Shown: positions 43,072 to 52,255 of the stretch, piece by piece
How positions within the stretch are numbered: position 1 is the stretch's first letter
How the letters are laid out: the number at the start of each line of letters is the position of its first letter
DNA from: Nodosilinea sp. FACHB-141
GTDB taxonomy: Bacteria > Cyanobacteriota > Cyanobacteriia > Phormidesmidales > Phormidesmidaceae
Direction of reading: 5' to 3'
NCBI RefSeq assembly: GCF_014696135.1
Contig: NZ_JACJPP010000012.1
Span: forward strand, 62,001-126,000
Length of the DNA stretch: 64,000 bases
Notes under the pieces: generated by a model
The model's input: only the letters and a program-made list of their open reading frames with translations
What the model was told of the DNA's origin: nothing
Database searches by the model: none
Made by a program: the position numbers and the translations under genes

Positions 43072-44004
43072 ATGCGTGTACTGGTCATGGGTGGCACCCG
43101 GTTTATTGGGGTGTATCTAACCAAACTGTTGATTGAGCAGGGCCACGAGGTGGTGTTGTTTAACCGGGGCAACCATCCCGCGCCGGTGGAGGGGGTGCCG
43201 ACCATTGTGGGCGATCGCACCGACCCAAACAACCTCAAAACCCAGCTGGCGGGCGAAACCTTTGACGCCATCTTCGACAACAACGGGCGCGAGCTGAGCG
43301 ATACCCAGCCGCTGGTAGAACTGTTTGGCGACAAGCTTCAGCACTTTGTCTACGTCAGCTCTGCTGGAGTCTATCTCAAGTCTGACCAAATGCCCCACAT
43401 TGAAGGCGATGCGGTGGATCCTAAGAGCCGCCACAAGGGCAAGTTTGAAACCGAAGCCTACCTGCAAGCCCAAGGGGTGCCCTTTACCTCGGTGCGCCCG
43501 GTCTACATCTATGGTCCACAGAACTACAACCCCTTAGAGGCCTGGTTCTTTGATCGGGTGGTGCGCGATCGCCCCATTCCCATCCCCGGCAACGGCATGC
43601 ACCTCACCCAATTGGGCCACGTGCAAGACCTGGCGGCAGCAATGGCGGCAGTGCTGGGCAACGAGACGGCGATCGGCCAAATCTACAACATCTCCGGCGA
43701 AAAAGCCGTTACCTTCGACGGTTTAGCCCGCGCCTGTGCGCTGGCAGCTGGCAAGGATGCCGACGCCCTCAAGATTGTCCACTACGACCCCAAAGCCTTT
43801 GACTTTGGCAAAGCCAAGGCTTTCCCCATGCGGGTGCAGCACTTCTTTACTGCCATTGATAAGGCTCAGGCAGAACTGGGTTGGGCACCCACCTACGACC
43901 TAGTTGCGGGTCTAAAAGATTCGTTCCAGAACGACTATCTTGCCTCTGGCGCAGACAAAATTGAGGTCGATTTTGCCCTAGACGACAAAATTCTAGCGGC
44001 GTAA
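43072..44004 (+). CDS. NAD-dependent epimerase family protein, CSP41b-like
   Basis: 310-residue atypical short-chain dehydrogenase. Rossmann motif MGGTRFIGVYL (residues ~4-14), DRTDPNNLKTQL, FVYVSSAGVYLKSD and YIYGPQNYNP are typical of the cyanobacterial ancestors of chloroplast stem-loop RNA-binding protein CSP41b. An RNA or ribosome-associated role is suggested by that relation. ATG 43072 follows AGGAGAGGG, a strong ribosome site; an upstream in-frame ATG at 43021 lacks one. Confidence 0.85.
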   Translation: MRVLVMGGTRFIGVYLTKLLIEQGHEVVLFNRGNHPAPVEGVPTIVGDRTDPNNLKTQLAGETFDAIFDNNGRELSDTQPLVELFGDKLQHFVYVSSAGVYLKSDQMPHIEGDAVDPKSRHKGKFETEAYLQAQGVPFTSVRPVYIYGPQNYNPLEAWFFDRVVRDRPIPIPGNGMHLTQLGHVQDLAAAMAAVLGNETAIGQIYNISGEKAVTFDGLARACALAAGKDADALKIVHYDPKAFDFGKAKAFPMRVQHFFTAIDKAQAELGWAPTYDLVAGLKDSFQNDYLASGADKIEVDFALDDKILAA

Positions 44005-44025
44005 AAGCCCTCGCAATGAGTGGGC

Positions 44026-44046
44026 AGGGTGGGCATAGCCCACCCT
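44026..44046. repeat. REP-like palindrome, copy 1
   Basis: AGGGTGGGC-ATA-GCCCACCCT, a perfect 9-bp stem with a 3-base loop, 22 bp after the epimerase gene. A related copy occurs at 54406-54425. Such TAGGGTGGGC palindromes are dispersed in many cyanobacterial genomes. It may also act in 3'-end formation. Confidence 0.65.
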
Positions 44047-44086
44047 ATGTCTGAGTAATCATGGCGGGGTGGCTATCTCCCGTGCT

Positions 44087-44307
44087 ATGACCACCAGCAA
44101 TGATCACCTCGAAGCTTTGATCGAAAAGAATGCCGCAGCGATTGACAAGTGACTGATGATATCGGGCGGTTGAACGGGCAGCTGGATACCTATAAAACCG
44201 GTATGCGTTGGGTGGTGCAACTCGCCTTTGCGCTACTGATTTCGGCCACGGTGGCCTTGATTATCGATGCGGCGGCATTTTTGGTAAAGCTGTTGTTGCC
44301 GAGCTGA
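44087..44307 (+). pseudogene. Small membrane protein gene broken by a -1 frameshift (or overlapping pair)
   Basis: ATG 44087 opens a 21-codon frame (MTTSNDHLEALIEKNAAAIDK) ending at TGA 44150-44152. Overlapping it by two bases, GTG 44149 opens a 52-codon frame in the -1 phase, beginning VTDDIGRLNGQLDTYKTG and ending in one hydrophobic helix (WVVQLAFALLISATVALII). Joined by a -1 shift at AAG-TGA, the two read as one ~73-residue protein: a helical coiled-coil N-terminus and a C-terminal membrane anchor. Either a mutation, a programmed shift, or two coupled small genes. No homopolymer slip site is evident. Confidence 0.55.
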
Positions 44308-44540
44308 GAGTGGTTGTTGTGGCGATCGCAACCCAAGGCTTTACTCAATTTGATAGATAGTGTCAAAGTCTCTTCATCAGTAGAACTCTTAGCTCCTATT
44401 AATTGCCTAACTTCCCCAGACAGTGATCTCTTGACTACAATGGAAAGATTGAGAAGATTTTCTCATTGATGATCTGGGCGTCTAGCAATGTGTGGCTTCC
44501 AGGTCTACTGAACCATTCATCTGCCTAAAAGGCCCAATCT

Positions 44541-45905
44541 ATGCCACTGCCTGTTGTTGCGGTTATCGGACGCCCAAATGTGGGCAAATCTACCTTAGTG
44601 AACCGCCTGGCCGGGGCTCAAGACGCCATTGTCTACGACCAGCCAGGAGTGACGCGCGATCGCACCTACCAGCCTGCCTTTTGGCGCGATCGCGACTACC
44701 TGGTGGTTGATACCGGCGGCCTAGTATTTGACGACGACACCGAATTTTTACCATACATTCGCGAACAGGCCCAACTCGCTCTTACTGAAGCTAGCGCTGC
44801 GGTGTTTGTCGTCGATGGGAAAGTTGGCCCTACCGAGTCAGATCGTGAAATTGCCTCCTGGCTGCGGCAGCAGTCGGTGCCGGTGCTGCTGGCAGTCAAC
44901 AAATGCGAATCGCTGGATAACGGCTTAGTGCAGGCGGCGCAGTTTTGGGAACTGGGGCTGGGTGAGCCCTACGCCGTCTCCGGCATCCACGGCAACGGCA
45001 CGGGGGAACTGCTGGATGCCCTAGTAGAGTTCCTACCCGAAACCGTAGAAGAAGCGGCCGAAGAGGAAGTCAAAGTCGCCATTGTGGGGCGGCCCAACGT
45101 AGGCAAATCGAGCCTGCTGAACGCTTTTGTGGGGGAAACTCGCGCCATTGTTAGCCCGATCTCGGGGACGACTAGGGATGCGATCGACATGCAGGTGCAG
45201 CACGGCGACAAAATCTATCGCCTGATCGACACCGCCGGCATTCGCAAGAAAAAGAGTGTGGAATACGGGCCAGAGTTTTTTGGTATTAACCGCGCCTTCA
45301 AGGCCATTCGCCGCGCCGATGTGGTGCTGCTGGTGATTGACGCCCTCGACGGCGTTACCGAGCAAGACCAAAAGCTGGCGGGCCGCATTGAAGAAGACGG
45401 CCGCGCCTGCATCATCGTCGTCAACAAGTGGGATGCGGTGGAAAAAGACAGCCATACCATCTACGATTTTGACCACCAAATCTCTGCTCGCCTCAACTTT
45501 CTCGATTGGGCCAAGCGCATCTTTGTCAGCGCCAAGACTGGCCAGCGGGTGCCCAAAATTCTAGAACTGGTGGATCACGCGGTGGAGCAGCACCGTCGTC
45601 GGGTCAGCACCTCAGTCGTTAACGAAGTGCTGGAAGATGCGGTGAAATGGCACACGCCGCCCACCACCCGCCAGGGTCGCCAAGGCCGCATCTACTACGG
45701 CACTCAGGTCACCGTGCGGCCACCGTCCTTCACCCTGTTTGTCAATGATCCCCACCTTCTGAAGGACAACTACCGTCGCTACGTGGAGCGGCAGTTCCGC
45801 GAGAACCTGGGTTTTGAGGGCACGCCGATTCGTATCTTCTGGCGGGGCAAGGCGATGCGTGACTTAGAGCGCAACAACCCCAACCGAGCGACGAAGGTGA
45901 AGTGA
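44541..45905 (+). CDS. der: Ribosome biogenesis GTPase Der
   Basis: 454 residues with two tandem Era-like GTPase domains and a KH-like C-terminus. First G domain: [10 protein letters not shown], then DTGG and NKCE. Second: [14 protein letters not shown] and NKWD. Between them is a short acidic linker ([12 protein letters not shown]). It acts in 50S assembly. A ribosome site AAAGG precedes ATG 44541. It is followed by ecfT. Confidence 0.97.
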   Translation: MPLPVVAVIGRPNVGKSTLVNRLAGAQDAIVYDQPGVTRDRTYQPAFWRDRDYLVVDTGGLVFDDDTEFLPYIREQAQLALTEASAAVFVVDGKVGPTESDREIASWLRQQSVPVLLAVNKCESLDNGLVQAAQFWELGLGEPYAVSGIHGNGTGELLDALVEFLPETVEEAAEEEVKVAIVGRPNVGKSSLLNAFVGETRAIVSPISGTTRDAIDMQVQHGDKIYRLIDTAGIRKKKSVEYGPEFFGINRAFKAIRRADVVLLVIDALDGVTEQDQKLAGRIEEDGRACIIVVNKWDAVEKDSHTIYDFDHQISARLNFLDWAKRIFVSAKTGQRVPKILELVDHAVEQHRRRVSTSVVNEVLEDAVKWHTPPTTRQGRQGRIYYGTQVTVRPPSFTLFVNDPHLLKDNYRRYVERQFRENLGFEGTPIRIFWRGKAMRDLERNNPNRATKVK

Positions 45906-46053
45906 AGTTTGGATTTAGGATTAGTTAGGCGTGTTGGTTAAAATCTTTGCGACTTGAGTTCACAAGCTTTCTCTGACGAGATAGCCGCAACCCAAAACCG
46001 CAAATTCAAAATCCGAAATCGGTAAAGGTAGTCAGAGACCAACCCACAACTCC

Positions 46054-46968
46054 ATGGATCTTCTTCGCTCTCTTCCCATTGGCCTTTATCTGGAGCAGCC
46101 GGTAACCTGGCTGCACCGGCTTGATCCTAGGGTCAAGATGGCCTGGCTGATGAGCATTTTGGTGACGCCCATTTTGGCCAATGCCTACTGGCGATTTGGG
46201 CTGGTGGCGCTGCTAGTGCTGCTGACCCTGGTGGCGCTAATTCCGCTGCGGGTGTGGCGACAGCAGATGGGCTGGCTGGTGGCGCTCAGCGGCATCGTGA
46301 TGTTGCTGACCTTTGTGATGCCCGACGGGCTTCAGGTGGCGCAGACGCCTCGGCTGCCTACTCCAGCTGACATGGTTACCCTGGAAAATCCGCCGGAGGT
46401 GCTGCCAGAGTTACCTCAGCCCACGTCGTATCGCTATGTGATGTTTGACTGGGGGCCGATCAACGTAACGCGGCGATCGCTCGATCTGGGCATTCGCATT
46501 GGCACCCTGCTGTTCACGCTGATCTACGGCACCAACCTTTACCTGCTCACTACTGCGCCCGAAGAAATCACCGTAGCCCTAGAGGCGTTGATGGCCCCGC
46601 TGCGCTGGTTTCGCCTGCCGGTGACGGAGATTGCCCTTACGGTGACGCTCTCCCTGCGGTTCATTCCCCTGGTGCTGGAGGAAGTGCAGAATTTAGTGCG
46701 ATCGGTGCAGACCCGCGCCATCAACTGGAAGAAGCTGGGCTTTCGCGGCTCGGCCCAGGTGTGGCTATCGGTGATGGAACGCCTGCTGCAAAATCTGCTG
46801 CTGCGGGCTGAACAGATTGCAGCAGCGATGGAGGTGCGCGGCTTCACCAGCCCCAATGAGCACCGAGTGCGCTGGTACCAGATGGTGCTCCGGTCGTGGG
46901 ACTGGTTTGCCCTGGGGCTGCTGGTGGTGTTTTGGTGGGCGCGGTGGGTCTGGGGAGGCGAGATTTGA
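46054..46968 (+). CDS. Energy-coupling factor transporter transmembrane protein EcfT
   Basis: 304-residue CbiQ/EcfT family membrane protein, the scaffold of ECF-type vitamin or metal importers. HRLDPRVKMAWLMSIL at the N-terminus is the family hallmark (P-R-x-K), and AAAMEVRGFTSP supplies the Ala-Arg-Gly-like coupling motif as V-R-G. Around six hydrophobic segments. The ATPase and S components are not nearby, as is usual in cyanobacteria. Its stop overlaps the start of the following gene. Confidence 0.88.
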   Translation: MDLLRSLPIGLYLEQPVTWLHRLDPRVKMAWLMSILVTPILANAYWRFGLVALLVLLTLVALIPLRVWRQQMGWLVALSGIVMLLTFVMPDGLQVAQTPRLPTPADMVTLENPPEVLPELPQPTSYRYVMFDWGPINVTRRSLDLGIRIGTLLFTLIYGTNLYLLTTAPEEITVALEALMAPLRWFRLPVTEIALTVTLSLRFIPLVLEEVQNLVRSVQTRAINWKKLGFRGSAQVWLSVMERLLQNLLLRAEQIAAAMEVRGFTSPNEHRVRWYQMVLRSWDWFALGLLVVFWWARWVWGGEI

Positions 46969-48416
46969 ACTGGTGGGTGCGATCGCAGCCCCTAGCGCAC
47001 CGCACCGGCAGCGACATCTTCCAGGCCCTCTATGGCGATCTGTTGCGGCAGCCCCCTACCTCTGCCACCCTGGTTGCCCTGCTAGAGAGTCCTTACCCTT
47101 TAACCGCTGCGGCCCAGCCCCACGCTCTTCACAGCCGCTACTCCATCTGTGCTGGGCCACCTTGCCCCACCGGAGCGCCCCAGGTATGGACGCCAGCGGT
47201 GGGAAGCATTCTGCCCATGCTGAGCGAACGTCTAGCCGAGGGAGCACAGCTCCAGCTCTTAGGTGATGAAGCTGAGACTGCCGAGCAAACGCTGCCGTTT
47301 ACGGGGGGCTGGCTAGGTTGGCTAGGCTACGATCTGGCGTGGGAAATCGAGCGGCTGCCCACAGTAAATAGTGATCTCTTACCCTTTCCGGTAGCTCTGT
47401 GGTACGAGCCAGCTACCTTTGCCGTCCTCGACCACCAGAATCAGCGCCTGTGGCTAGCGGCCCCCTCTCCCATAGGGCTAGATGCTATGGAGAAGCAGTT
47501 AGAACTGCCTGCCCCAGAGACCTGCTCTGCCCTGCCAGAGGGCGATCCCCGTTCTGTGACCCTGGGCATGGCGGCGGCAGAATACCAGCAGGCCGTCCTT
47601 CGGGCGAAGCAGCATATTCAAGCGGGGGATGTGTTTCAGGTCAATCTTTCCCTCCGCTTTTCGACGGTCACCACGGCCCACAGCTGGGCTCTATACCGCC
47701 AGCTGCACCGCATCAACCCGTCGCCCTTTGCCTGCTACTGGCGCACTCCCTGGGGCGATGTAATTAGCTGCTCGCCTGAGCGGCTGGTGAAACTGCAGGA
47801 TGGTATTGCTCAGACTCGCCCCATCGCCGGTACCCGGCCTCGGGGATCATCCCCAGAACAGGATGCAGAGCTGGCCCAAACCTTGCTCAGCAACCCCAAA
47901 GAGCGAGCCGAACACATTATGCTGGTGGATTTGGAGCGCAACGACCTGGGGCGGGTGTGCCAGTGGGGCACTGTGCAGGTGGATGAGCTGCTGACGGTAG
48001 AATACTACAGTCATGTCATGCATCTGGTAAGCAACGTGGTGGGGAAGCTCGGCAGCGATTCTCGCTTCGGGAAGCTGCGCCAACAGACCGCCATCGACTT
48101 GATCCGCGCCGTCTTTCCTGGTGGCACCATCACCGGCTGCCCCAAGGTGCGCTGCATGGAAATTATCGAAACCCTAGAGCCCGTCCGTCGCAGCTTGTTC
48201 TACGGCTCCTGTGGCTATCTCGATCGCCGCGGCCACCTCGACCTAAATATTCTGATCCGCACGCTATTGTTTGGGCATACTGATAGCTTATCGACGGCAT
48301 CTACTGTGTGGGGGCAAGTCGGCGCTGGCATCGTGGCCGACAGCGATCCCGCGAAAGAGTGGCAAGAATCACTGCAAAAAGCCAGGGCACAACTGCTGGC
48401 ATTGGGGTTGGGGTAG
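46965..48416 (+). CDS. Anthranilate synthase component I / PabB-family enzyme
   Basis: About 483 residues, chorismate-binding enzyme. The N-terminal half is diverged; the catalytic half has SPERLVKL, RPIAGTRPRG, ERAEHIMLVDLERNDLGRVC (in part), FPGGTITGCPKVRCMEIIE (in part) and GSCGYLD. PIAGT, with Ala where many PabB enzymes have Lys, is TrpE-like, but cyanobacterial PabB proteins can also carry it, so the product (anthranilate or aminodeoxychorismate) is open. TTG 46965 overlaps the ecfT stop and follows GGGGAGG, which decides the start over an upstream in-frame GTG. Confidence 0.85.
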   Translation: MNWWVRSQPLAHRTGSDIFQALYGDLLRQPPTSATLVALLESPYPLTAAAQPHALHSRYSICAGPPCPTGAPQVWTPAVGSILPMLSERLAEGAQLQLLGDEAETAEQTLPFTGGWLGWLGYDLAWEIERLPTVNSDLLPFPVALWYEPATFAVLDHQNQRLWLAAPSPIGLDAMEKQLELPAPETCSALPEGDPRSVTLGMAAAEYQQAVLRAKQHIQAGDVFQVNLSLRFSTVTTAHSWALYRQLHRINPSPFACYWRTPWGDVISCSPERLVKLQDGIAQTRPIAGTRPRGSSPEQDAELAQTLLSNPKERAEHIMLVDLERNDLGRVCQWGTVQVDELLTVEYYSHVMHLVSNVVGKLGSDSRFGKLRQQTAIDLIRAVFPGGTITGCPKVRCMEIIETLEPVRRSLFYGSCGYLDRRGHLDLNILIRTLLFGHTDSLSTASTVWGQVGAGIVADSDPAKEWQESLQKARAQLLALGLG

Positions 48417-48454
48417 TTTCGCCATTCCCCGTGAATAACGGTTGATCTGCTTGA

Positions 48455-48493
48455 GAATGCATGCAGACAGCGCACCAGGTTCTAGAATGCATG
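48455..48493. promoter_or_regulatory. Direct repeat upstream of pipX
   Basis: GAATGCATG occurs twice, at 48455-48463 and 48485-48493, exactly 30 bp apart (about three helical turns), 60-100 bp before pipX. Helical phasing suits a protein-binding pair. No known regulator is matched. Confidence 0.35.
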
Positions 48494-48554
48494 TGGCGAA
48501 TTGAACAGACACAACCATCGTCCTACCGTAAGGAAGAGCCTCTCTCATACCTGA

Positions 48555-48827
48555 ATGAGCACAGAAACCTATCTAAATCACCCAAATTTTGGCCTGCTCT
48601 TTAGAGTGTGTATAGTAGACGACGGTCAAGAACTGTACGCTACGCTATATGCCCAGCGGTTGTTTTTTTTGGTCACCAATTCCCCCGCTGAGGGGTTGGT
48701 GTTTCAACCCCTAGGTCGGAGTAACGCTCGTATGATGCTAGAAAGTCGCCTGCGTATTTTGCGGCGGGCAGGTCAGCAAGCCGACTTTGATCGCCTTCAG
48801 CACACCTACAAGCAAACTTTTCAATGA
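48555..48827 (+). CDS. pipX: PII-interacting protein PipX
   Basis: 90-residue coactivator that bridges NtcA and PII. The Tudor-like N-terminal domain (YLNHPNFGLLFRVCIVDDGQEL, in part) and C-terminal helices (RMMLESRLRILRRAGQ) match PipX, and length is exact. When 2-oxoglutarate is high it stabilises active NtcA; when low it is held by PII. Here its own coding region overlaps pipY by four bases. It is relevant to the NtcA site in front of the Nit1C genes of this window. Confidence 0.95.
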   Translation: MSTETYLNHPNFGLLFRVCIVDDGQELYATLYAQRLFFLVTNSPAEGLVFQPLGRSNARMMLESRLRILRRAGQQADFDRLQHTYKQTFQ

Positions 48828-49519
48828 CCGCTGCCCCCGGTGCTCTACCTGAGCAATTTGATCGGATTCAGCAAAGCATTCCCCCCACGGTAACCCTGAT
48901 TGCGGTCACTAAGTTTTTGCCGGTAGAAACAATCCGCTCTGCCTACGACAGAGGAATCCGCCATTTTGGCGAGAGCCGGGTGCAGGAGGCGATCGCCAAA
49001 CAAGCCGACCTCAGCGACCTGCCCGACATCACCTGGCACCTGATCGGTCGCCTGCAAACCAACAAAGCTCGCAAAGCCGTCGAACACTTCGACTGGATTC
49101 ACTCAGTAGACAGCCTGAATCTAGCCCAGCGGCTCGATCAAGCGGCTCAAGAATTGGAGAAAGTGCCCCAGTGTTGCCTTCAGGTCAAGCTGGTACCCGA
49201 CCCGCCTAAGGCTGGCCTTGATGCCGCCGAACTGCCTGGGCTACTGCCCCAGTTTGATCAGCTCGCCCACCTCAAAGTTCGCGGGCTGATGACCATTCCT
49301 CCCCAGGGCTCGAGCGAAGCTACGGCACGAGAGGTGTTTGCGAGGGCCAAATCCTTGGCTGACACTATCAACCAAACCAGTTTTAACCGATTGCATATCG
49401 ACCAACTTTCTATGGGCATGTCAGGGGATTATGAGGCTGCGATCGCCTGTGGAGCTACTATGGTCCGCCTAGGCACCATACTGTTTGGCTCTCGACCGCC
49501 ATCTCCCCAAATTAGCTAG
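48824..49519 (+). CDS. pipY: YggS/PLPBP-family pyridoxal phosphate-binding protein (PipY)
   Basis: 231 residues, single-domain alanine-racemase-like TIM barrel that binds PLP and maintains vitamin B6 and amino-acid balance. The PLP Lys lies in TLIAVTKFLPVETIR, and the phosphate-binding segments LSMGMSGDYEAAIACGATMVRLGTILFG (in part) and HFGESRVQEA are typical. ATG 48824 overlaps the pipX stop (ATGA), showing coupling. The pipX-pipY pair is a hallmark of cyanobacteria. Confidence 0.95.
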   Translation: MTAAPGALPEQFDRIQQSIPPTVTLIAVTKFLPVETIRSAYDRGIRHFGESRVQEAIAKQADLSDLPDITWHLIGRLQTNKARKAVEHFDWIHSVDSLNLAQRLDQAAQELEKVPQCCLQVKLVPDPPKAGLDAAELPGLLPQFDQLAHLKVRGLMTIPPQGSSEATAREVFARAKSLADTINQTSFNRLHIDQLSMGMSGDYEAAIACGATMVRLGTILFGSRPPSPQIS

Positions 49520-50042
49520 GACAGGATCCGGCTATTTTCGCCCTGGGTTCCTAACTTGAACCGGGAGCAGAGACAGCGGTAGGGTAACGGGTTGGGGCGA
49601 TCGCTAGCGGCCACTGATACCGGTTATTCTTCCAGTCAAAAATCTGTGTTCTGACGCACAACTGAAACGAGATTGAGAAAACCTTAACTAATTGTGAATC
49701 GGCTTTTCCTTTTTTTGATTTCGTGTATACTGTGGACTCAATATTCTATGTACAGGATATTAAGGCAAAACCCTAAGTCTTCCCTAGCTCAGAGAGAAGC
49801 GTCACTGATAGTGTTGTTTTTATCGCTGGGTTTTTAAGATTAGGTTTAGGCAGTCAGCAACCCTTCTAAAGGGCCTGGCTAACCCATAACCCCAGGCTAG
49901 CCCCACTAATTTTCAAAACAGCCGTTGCAAATGGAAAATTGGCGCTATCATGGCCCTCGGATAACCGGAGCATGATGTGCCCCATTGGTCGAAGGCCACG
50001 GGGTTGGTCTACCAGAGTGATAGTCATCGTGGAGTGTAAGTT
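49520..50042 (+). promoter_or_regulatory. Long leader and promoter region of sepF
   Basis: 523 bp without a gene. It includes a consensus-like -10 box TATACT (49726-49731) in an AT-rich stretch, which would give a leader near 300 bases before sepF, and a GCCTGG/CCAGGC pairing around 49878-49904. Whether the leader is regulatory is unknown. A 242-codon frame on the minus strand is only a shadow of sepF. Confidence 0.4.
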
Positions 50043-50645
50043 GTGAGCAACATGTTTTCTAAACTGCGGGACTTCGTTGGCCTCAACGACCCAGCAGATT
50101 ACGATTACGAATACGAAGAAATGGATGGAGAGGAGTACCAGAACCTCTACCAAGAAGAGAACACCCAGCCCATTGTGCAGCAGCCCCAGCCCGAAGAAAT
50201 TCGCCGGAGCCGCCCCCGCCGCGAACGAATGATGCCCACTGATGCAGGAATGACCCCAATGGCCAGCAACGTAATTGGTATGCCCGGTGCCATGAACGGC
50301 ACCTCCGAAGTGGTGGTGATGGAACCCCGCTCCTTTGAGGAAATGCCCCAGGCCATTCAGGCCCTGCGGGAGCGGAAATCGGTTGTCCTCAACCTCACCA
50401 TTATGGATCCTGATCAGGCTCAGCGCGCCGTTGACTTCGTGGCAGGCGGCACCTATGCCATCGACGGGCACCAAGAGCGCATTGGCGAAAGCATCTTCCT
50501 GTTTACGCCCAACTGCGTGCAGGTGAGCACCCCCACCGAATATGAAGAAGAAGTCTTCATGGGTCAGCCTCAAGGTATGCCCATGCCTGGCCAAATGCCC
50601 CCCGCTCCAGCCTGGGGTGCCGAGGCTATGGCCCGCATGGCCTAG
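50043..50645 (+). CDS. sepF: Cell division protein SepF
   Basis: 200 residues. An N-terminal membrane-binding helix ([13 protein letters not shown]) is followed by an acidic, Tyr-rich linker and the SepF domain: [25 protein letters not shown] (in part), [20 protein letters not shown] and [15 protein letters not shown]. It tethers FtsZ to the membrane and helps Z-ring assembly in cyanobacteria, where it replaces ZipA-like factors. GTG 50043 is the likely start. The Met/Pro-rich tail is probably disordered. Confidence 0.95.
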   Translation: MSNMFSKLRDFVGLNDPADYDYEYEEMDGEEYQNLYQEENTQPIVQQPQPEEIRRSRPRRERMMPTDAGMTPMASNVIGMPGAMNGTSEVVVMEPRSFEEMPQAIQALRERKSVVLNLTIMDPDQAQRAVDFVAGGTYAIDGHQERIGESIFLFTPNCVQVSTPTEYEEEVFMGQPQGMPMPGQMPPAPAWGAEAMARMA

Positions 50646-50680
50646 CGTTATCCACGCTTAAGTAACACGTGACTATCACT

Positions 50681-50703
50681 GCCCCCGGTCTAGTGCCGGG
50701 GGC
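50681..50703 (+). terminator. GC-rich hairpin between sepF and proC
   Basis: GCCCCCGG (50681-50688) and CCGGGGGC (50696-50703), 8-bp perfect stem with a 7-base loop, 36 bp after the sepF stop. The T-run is weak (TACCTTAGGTT), so termination may be partial. Confidence 0.55.
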
Positions 50704-50764
50704 TACCTTAGGTTATTGTCTTCACTAGCGATCGCAAATAATCGAGTCGTCGGTGAGGATGGTT

Positions 50765-51577
50765 ATGCCTGAGGCAACATTTGGGGTTATCGGTGGCGGG
50801 ATGATGGGAGAAGCTCTCATCGCCCGCCTTCTTGATCAAGGGATTTTTGAGCCTGGGGCGGTAGTGGTGAGCGACCCCCAGGCAGCGCGACGAGAGGTCT
50901 TGCACCACACCTACGGTGTGCAGACTACTAGCGATAACCAGGCGGTTGTCGATGCGGCTGAAACAGTTTTGCTAGCAATTAAGCCCCAGATGCTGTCGGC
51001 GGTAGCGGCAGATTTAGAAACCCCAGCGCGCGAGCAACCGCCGCTGCTGCTGTCTATCCTGGCCGGGGTGCCCCTGGCTCGGCTAGAAAAAGAGTTCTCG
51101 GGCTGGGCAGTGGTGCGAGCGATGCCAAATACTCCCGCTACGGTGGGGGCCGGGGTAACGGCCCTGGCCGTCGGAGAGACTGTAAGCGCTACCCAACGAG
51201 AACAAGCTCGCGCTATTTTTGCCAGTGTGGGCACCGTAGTCGAGGTGCCCGAATCGCAGATGGATGCGGTGACCGCGCTCTCAGGGTCTGGGCCAGGCTA
51301 CATTGCGCTGGTGGTAGAGGCCCTGGCCGACGGCGGCGTGGCGGTGGGGCTGCCTCGGGCAACGGCACTGGAGCTGGCGATCGCCACCGTACGCGGCACT
51401 GGTGAGCTGCTACACCAGGGCGACCTCCATCCCGCTGTGCTCAAAGACCGGGTTACCAGCCCCGGCGGCACAACCATTGCAGGAATTGCGGCCCTAGAGG
51501 CAGGTGGGCTGCGATCGGCCCTGATCGAAGCAGTGCGATCGGCCTATGTGCGGTCTAAGGAACTAGGGCAGTCCTGA
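50765..51577 (+). CDS. proC: Pyrroline-5-carboxylate reductase
   Basis: About 270 residues; last step of proline synthesis, using NAD(P)H in the cytosol. N-terminal Rossmann FGVIGGGMMGEALIARL, RAMPNTPATVGAG, and the C-terminal signature TALSGSGPGYIALVVEALADGGV (in part) with DRVTSPGGTTIAGI are intact. ATG 50765 preceded by GAGG is preferred over GTG 50753. Position after pipX-pipY-sepF is conserved. Confidence 0.96.
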   Translation: MPEATFGVIGGGMMGEALIARLLDQGIFEPGAVVVSDPQAARREVLHHTYGVQTTSDNQAVVDAAETVLLAIKPQMLSAVAADLETPAREQPPLLLSILAGVPLARLEKEFSGWAVVRAMPNTPATVGAGVTALAVGETVSATQREQARAIFASVGTVVEVPESQMDAVTALSGSGPGYIALVVEALADGGVAVGLPRATALELAIATVRGTGELLHQGDLHPAVLKDRVTSPGGTTIAGIAALEAGGLRSALIEAVRSAYVRSKELGQS

Positions 51578-51635
51578 TTAACCTTCAGACGATGCAGACA
51601 TACAATTGAAGTGTTTGGGAGCGTATATAGCCACG

Positions 51636-51871
51636 ATGCCCACGTTACTTCGCGTTGTCCCTACCGTTTCTTCTGTTACGCGGGCGAGCGCGATGAGCCA
51701 GCCCACGTTCATATTGAGCGTGACAGTAGTGAGGCCAAATTTTGGCTGACTCCAGTCAGGCTTCAGTTCAACAAGGGGTTTTCGTCTAACGAGATAAATT
51801 GCCTTCAAGCGTTGACCAAGGACAATCAGCAGCAGTTATTGGAGGCTTGGCATGACTTCTTCAATGGTTGA
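51636..51871 (+). pseudogene. DUF4160 protein, frameshifted near its N-terminus
   Basis: The body reads in one frame: CPYRFFCYAGERDEPAHVHIERD (in part), AKFWLTPVRLQFNKGF, and a C-terminal QQQLLEAWHDFF, typical of DUF4160. The natural start ATG 51636 (MPTLLRV) is in another frame: family members read M-P-T-x-x-R-x-G-P-Y-R-F-F, so a base is missing between 51656 and 51658 (GTTGTCCC where GTTGGTCCC is expected). A long in-frame upstream extension exists but does not look coding. DUF4160 is usually paired with DUF2442, as here; the pair resembles toxin-antitoxin modules. Confidence 0.65.
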
Positions 51872-52178
51872 AATCCTCAACATCCCTGAGATTAAACAGG
51901 TTTCCATTTCTGCCGACCTGCTCACGGTTGATCTATCTGATGGGCGCGTTATCGCTGTACCGCTGGCCTGGTACCCTCGACTGCTCCACGGCACCTCGGC
52001 AGAACGTGACAACTGGCAAGTAATGGGTAGTCAAGCAGGTATCCACTGGCCAGAACTTGATGGAGACATTAGCTTGAAGAATATTTTGCTGGGGCAACCT
52101 TCGGCAGAAAGTCAAACCTCGCTGCAACGGTGGCTCGAAAACCGAACTCCTCAAGCACGAAGCTCGCAGCACGCCTAG
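51852..52178 (+). CDS. DUF2442 domain-containing protein
   Basis: 108 residues. The core VSISADLLTVDLSDGRVIAVPLAWYPRLLHG (in part) and the terminal HWPELDGDISLKNIL are typical of DUF2442, small DNA-binding-like or antitoxin-like proteins. ATG 51852 has a strong GGAGG ribosome site inside the end of the DUF4160 frame, which it overlaps by 20 bases. With its partner frameshifted, this gene may persist alone. Confidence 0.8.
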   Translation: MTSSMVEILNIPEIKQVSISADLLTVDLSDGRVIAVPLAWYPRLLHGTSAERDNWQVMGSQAGIHWPELDGDISLKNILLGQPSAESQTSLQRWLENRTPQARSSQHA

Positions 52179-52255
52179 TGCTGAAGTGTGGCTGAGGAAA
52201 GAGTATTCTTGCCACGAACGCTAAACGCTCAGCAATGCACTATCTCGGAGATTTT

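Noticed and set aside
46817-47266. 149-codon plus-strand frame over the ecfT/PabB junction
   Set aside because: Overlaps two convincing genes in another frame; composition is Ala/Arg/Ser-rich noise.
49866-50594. 242-codon open frame on the minus strand opposite sepF
   Set aside because: It is the shadow of sepF and its GC-rich leader; the translation is His/Gly-rich without motifs, while sepF on the plus strand is unmistakable.
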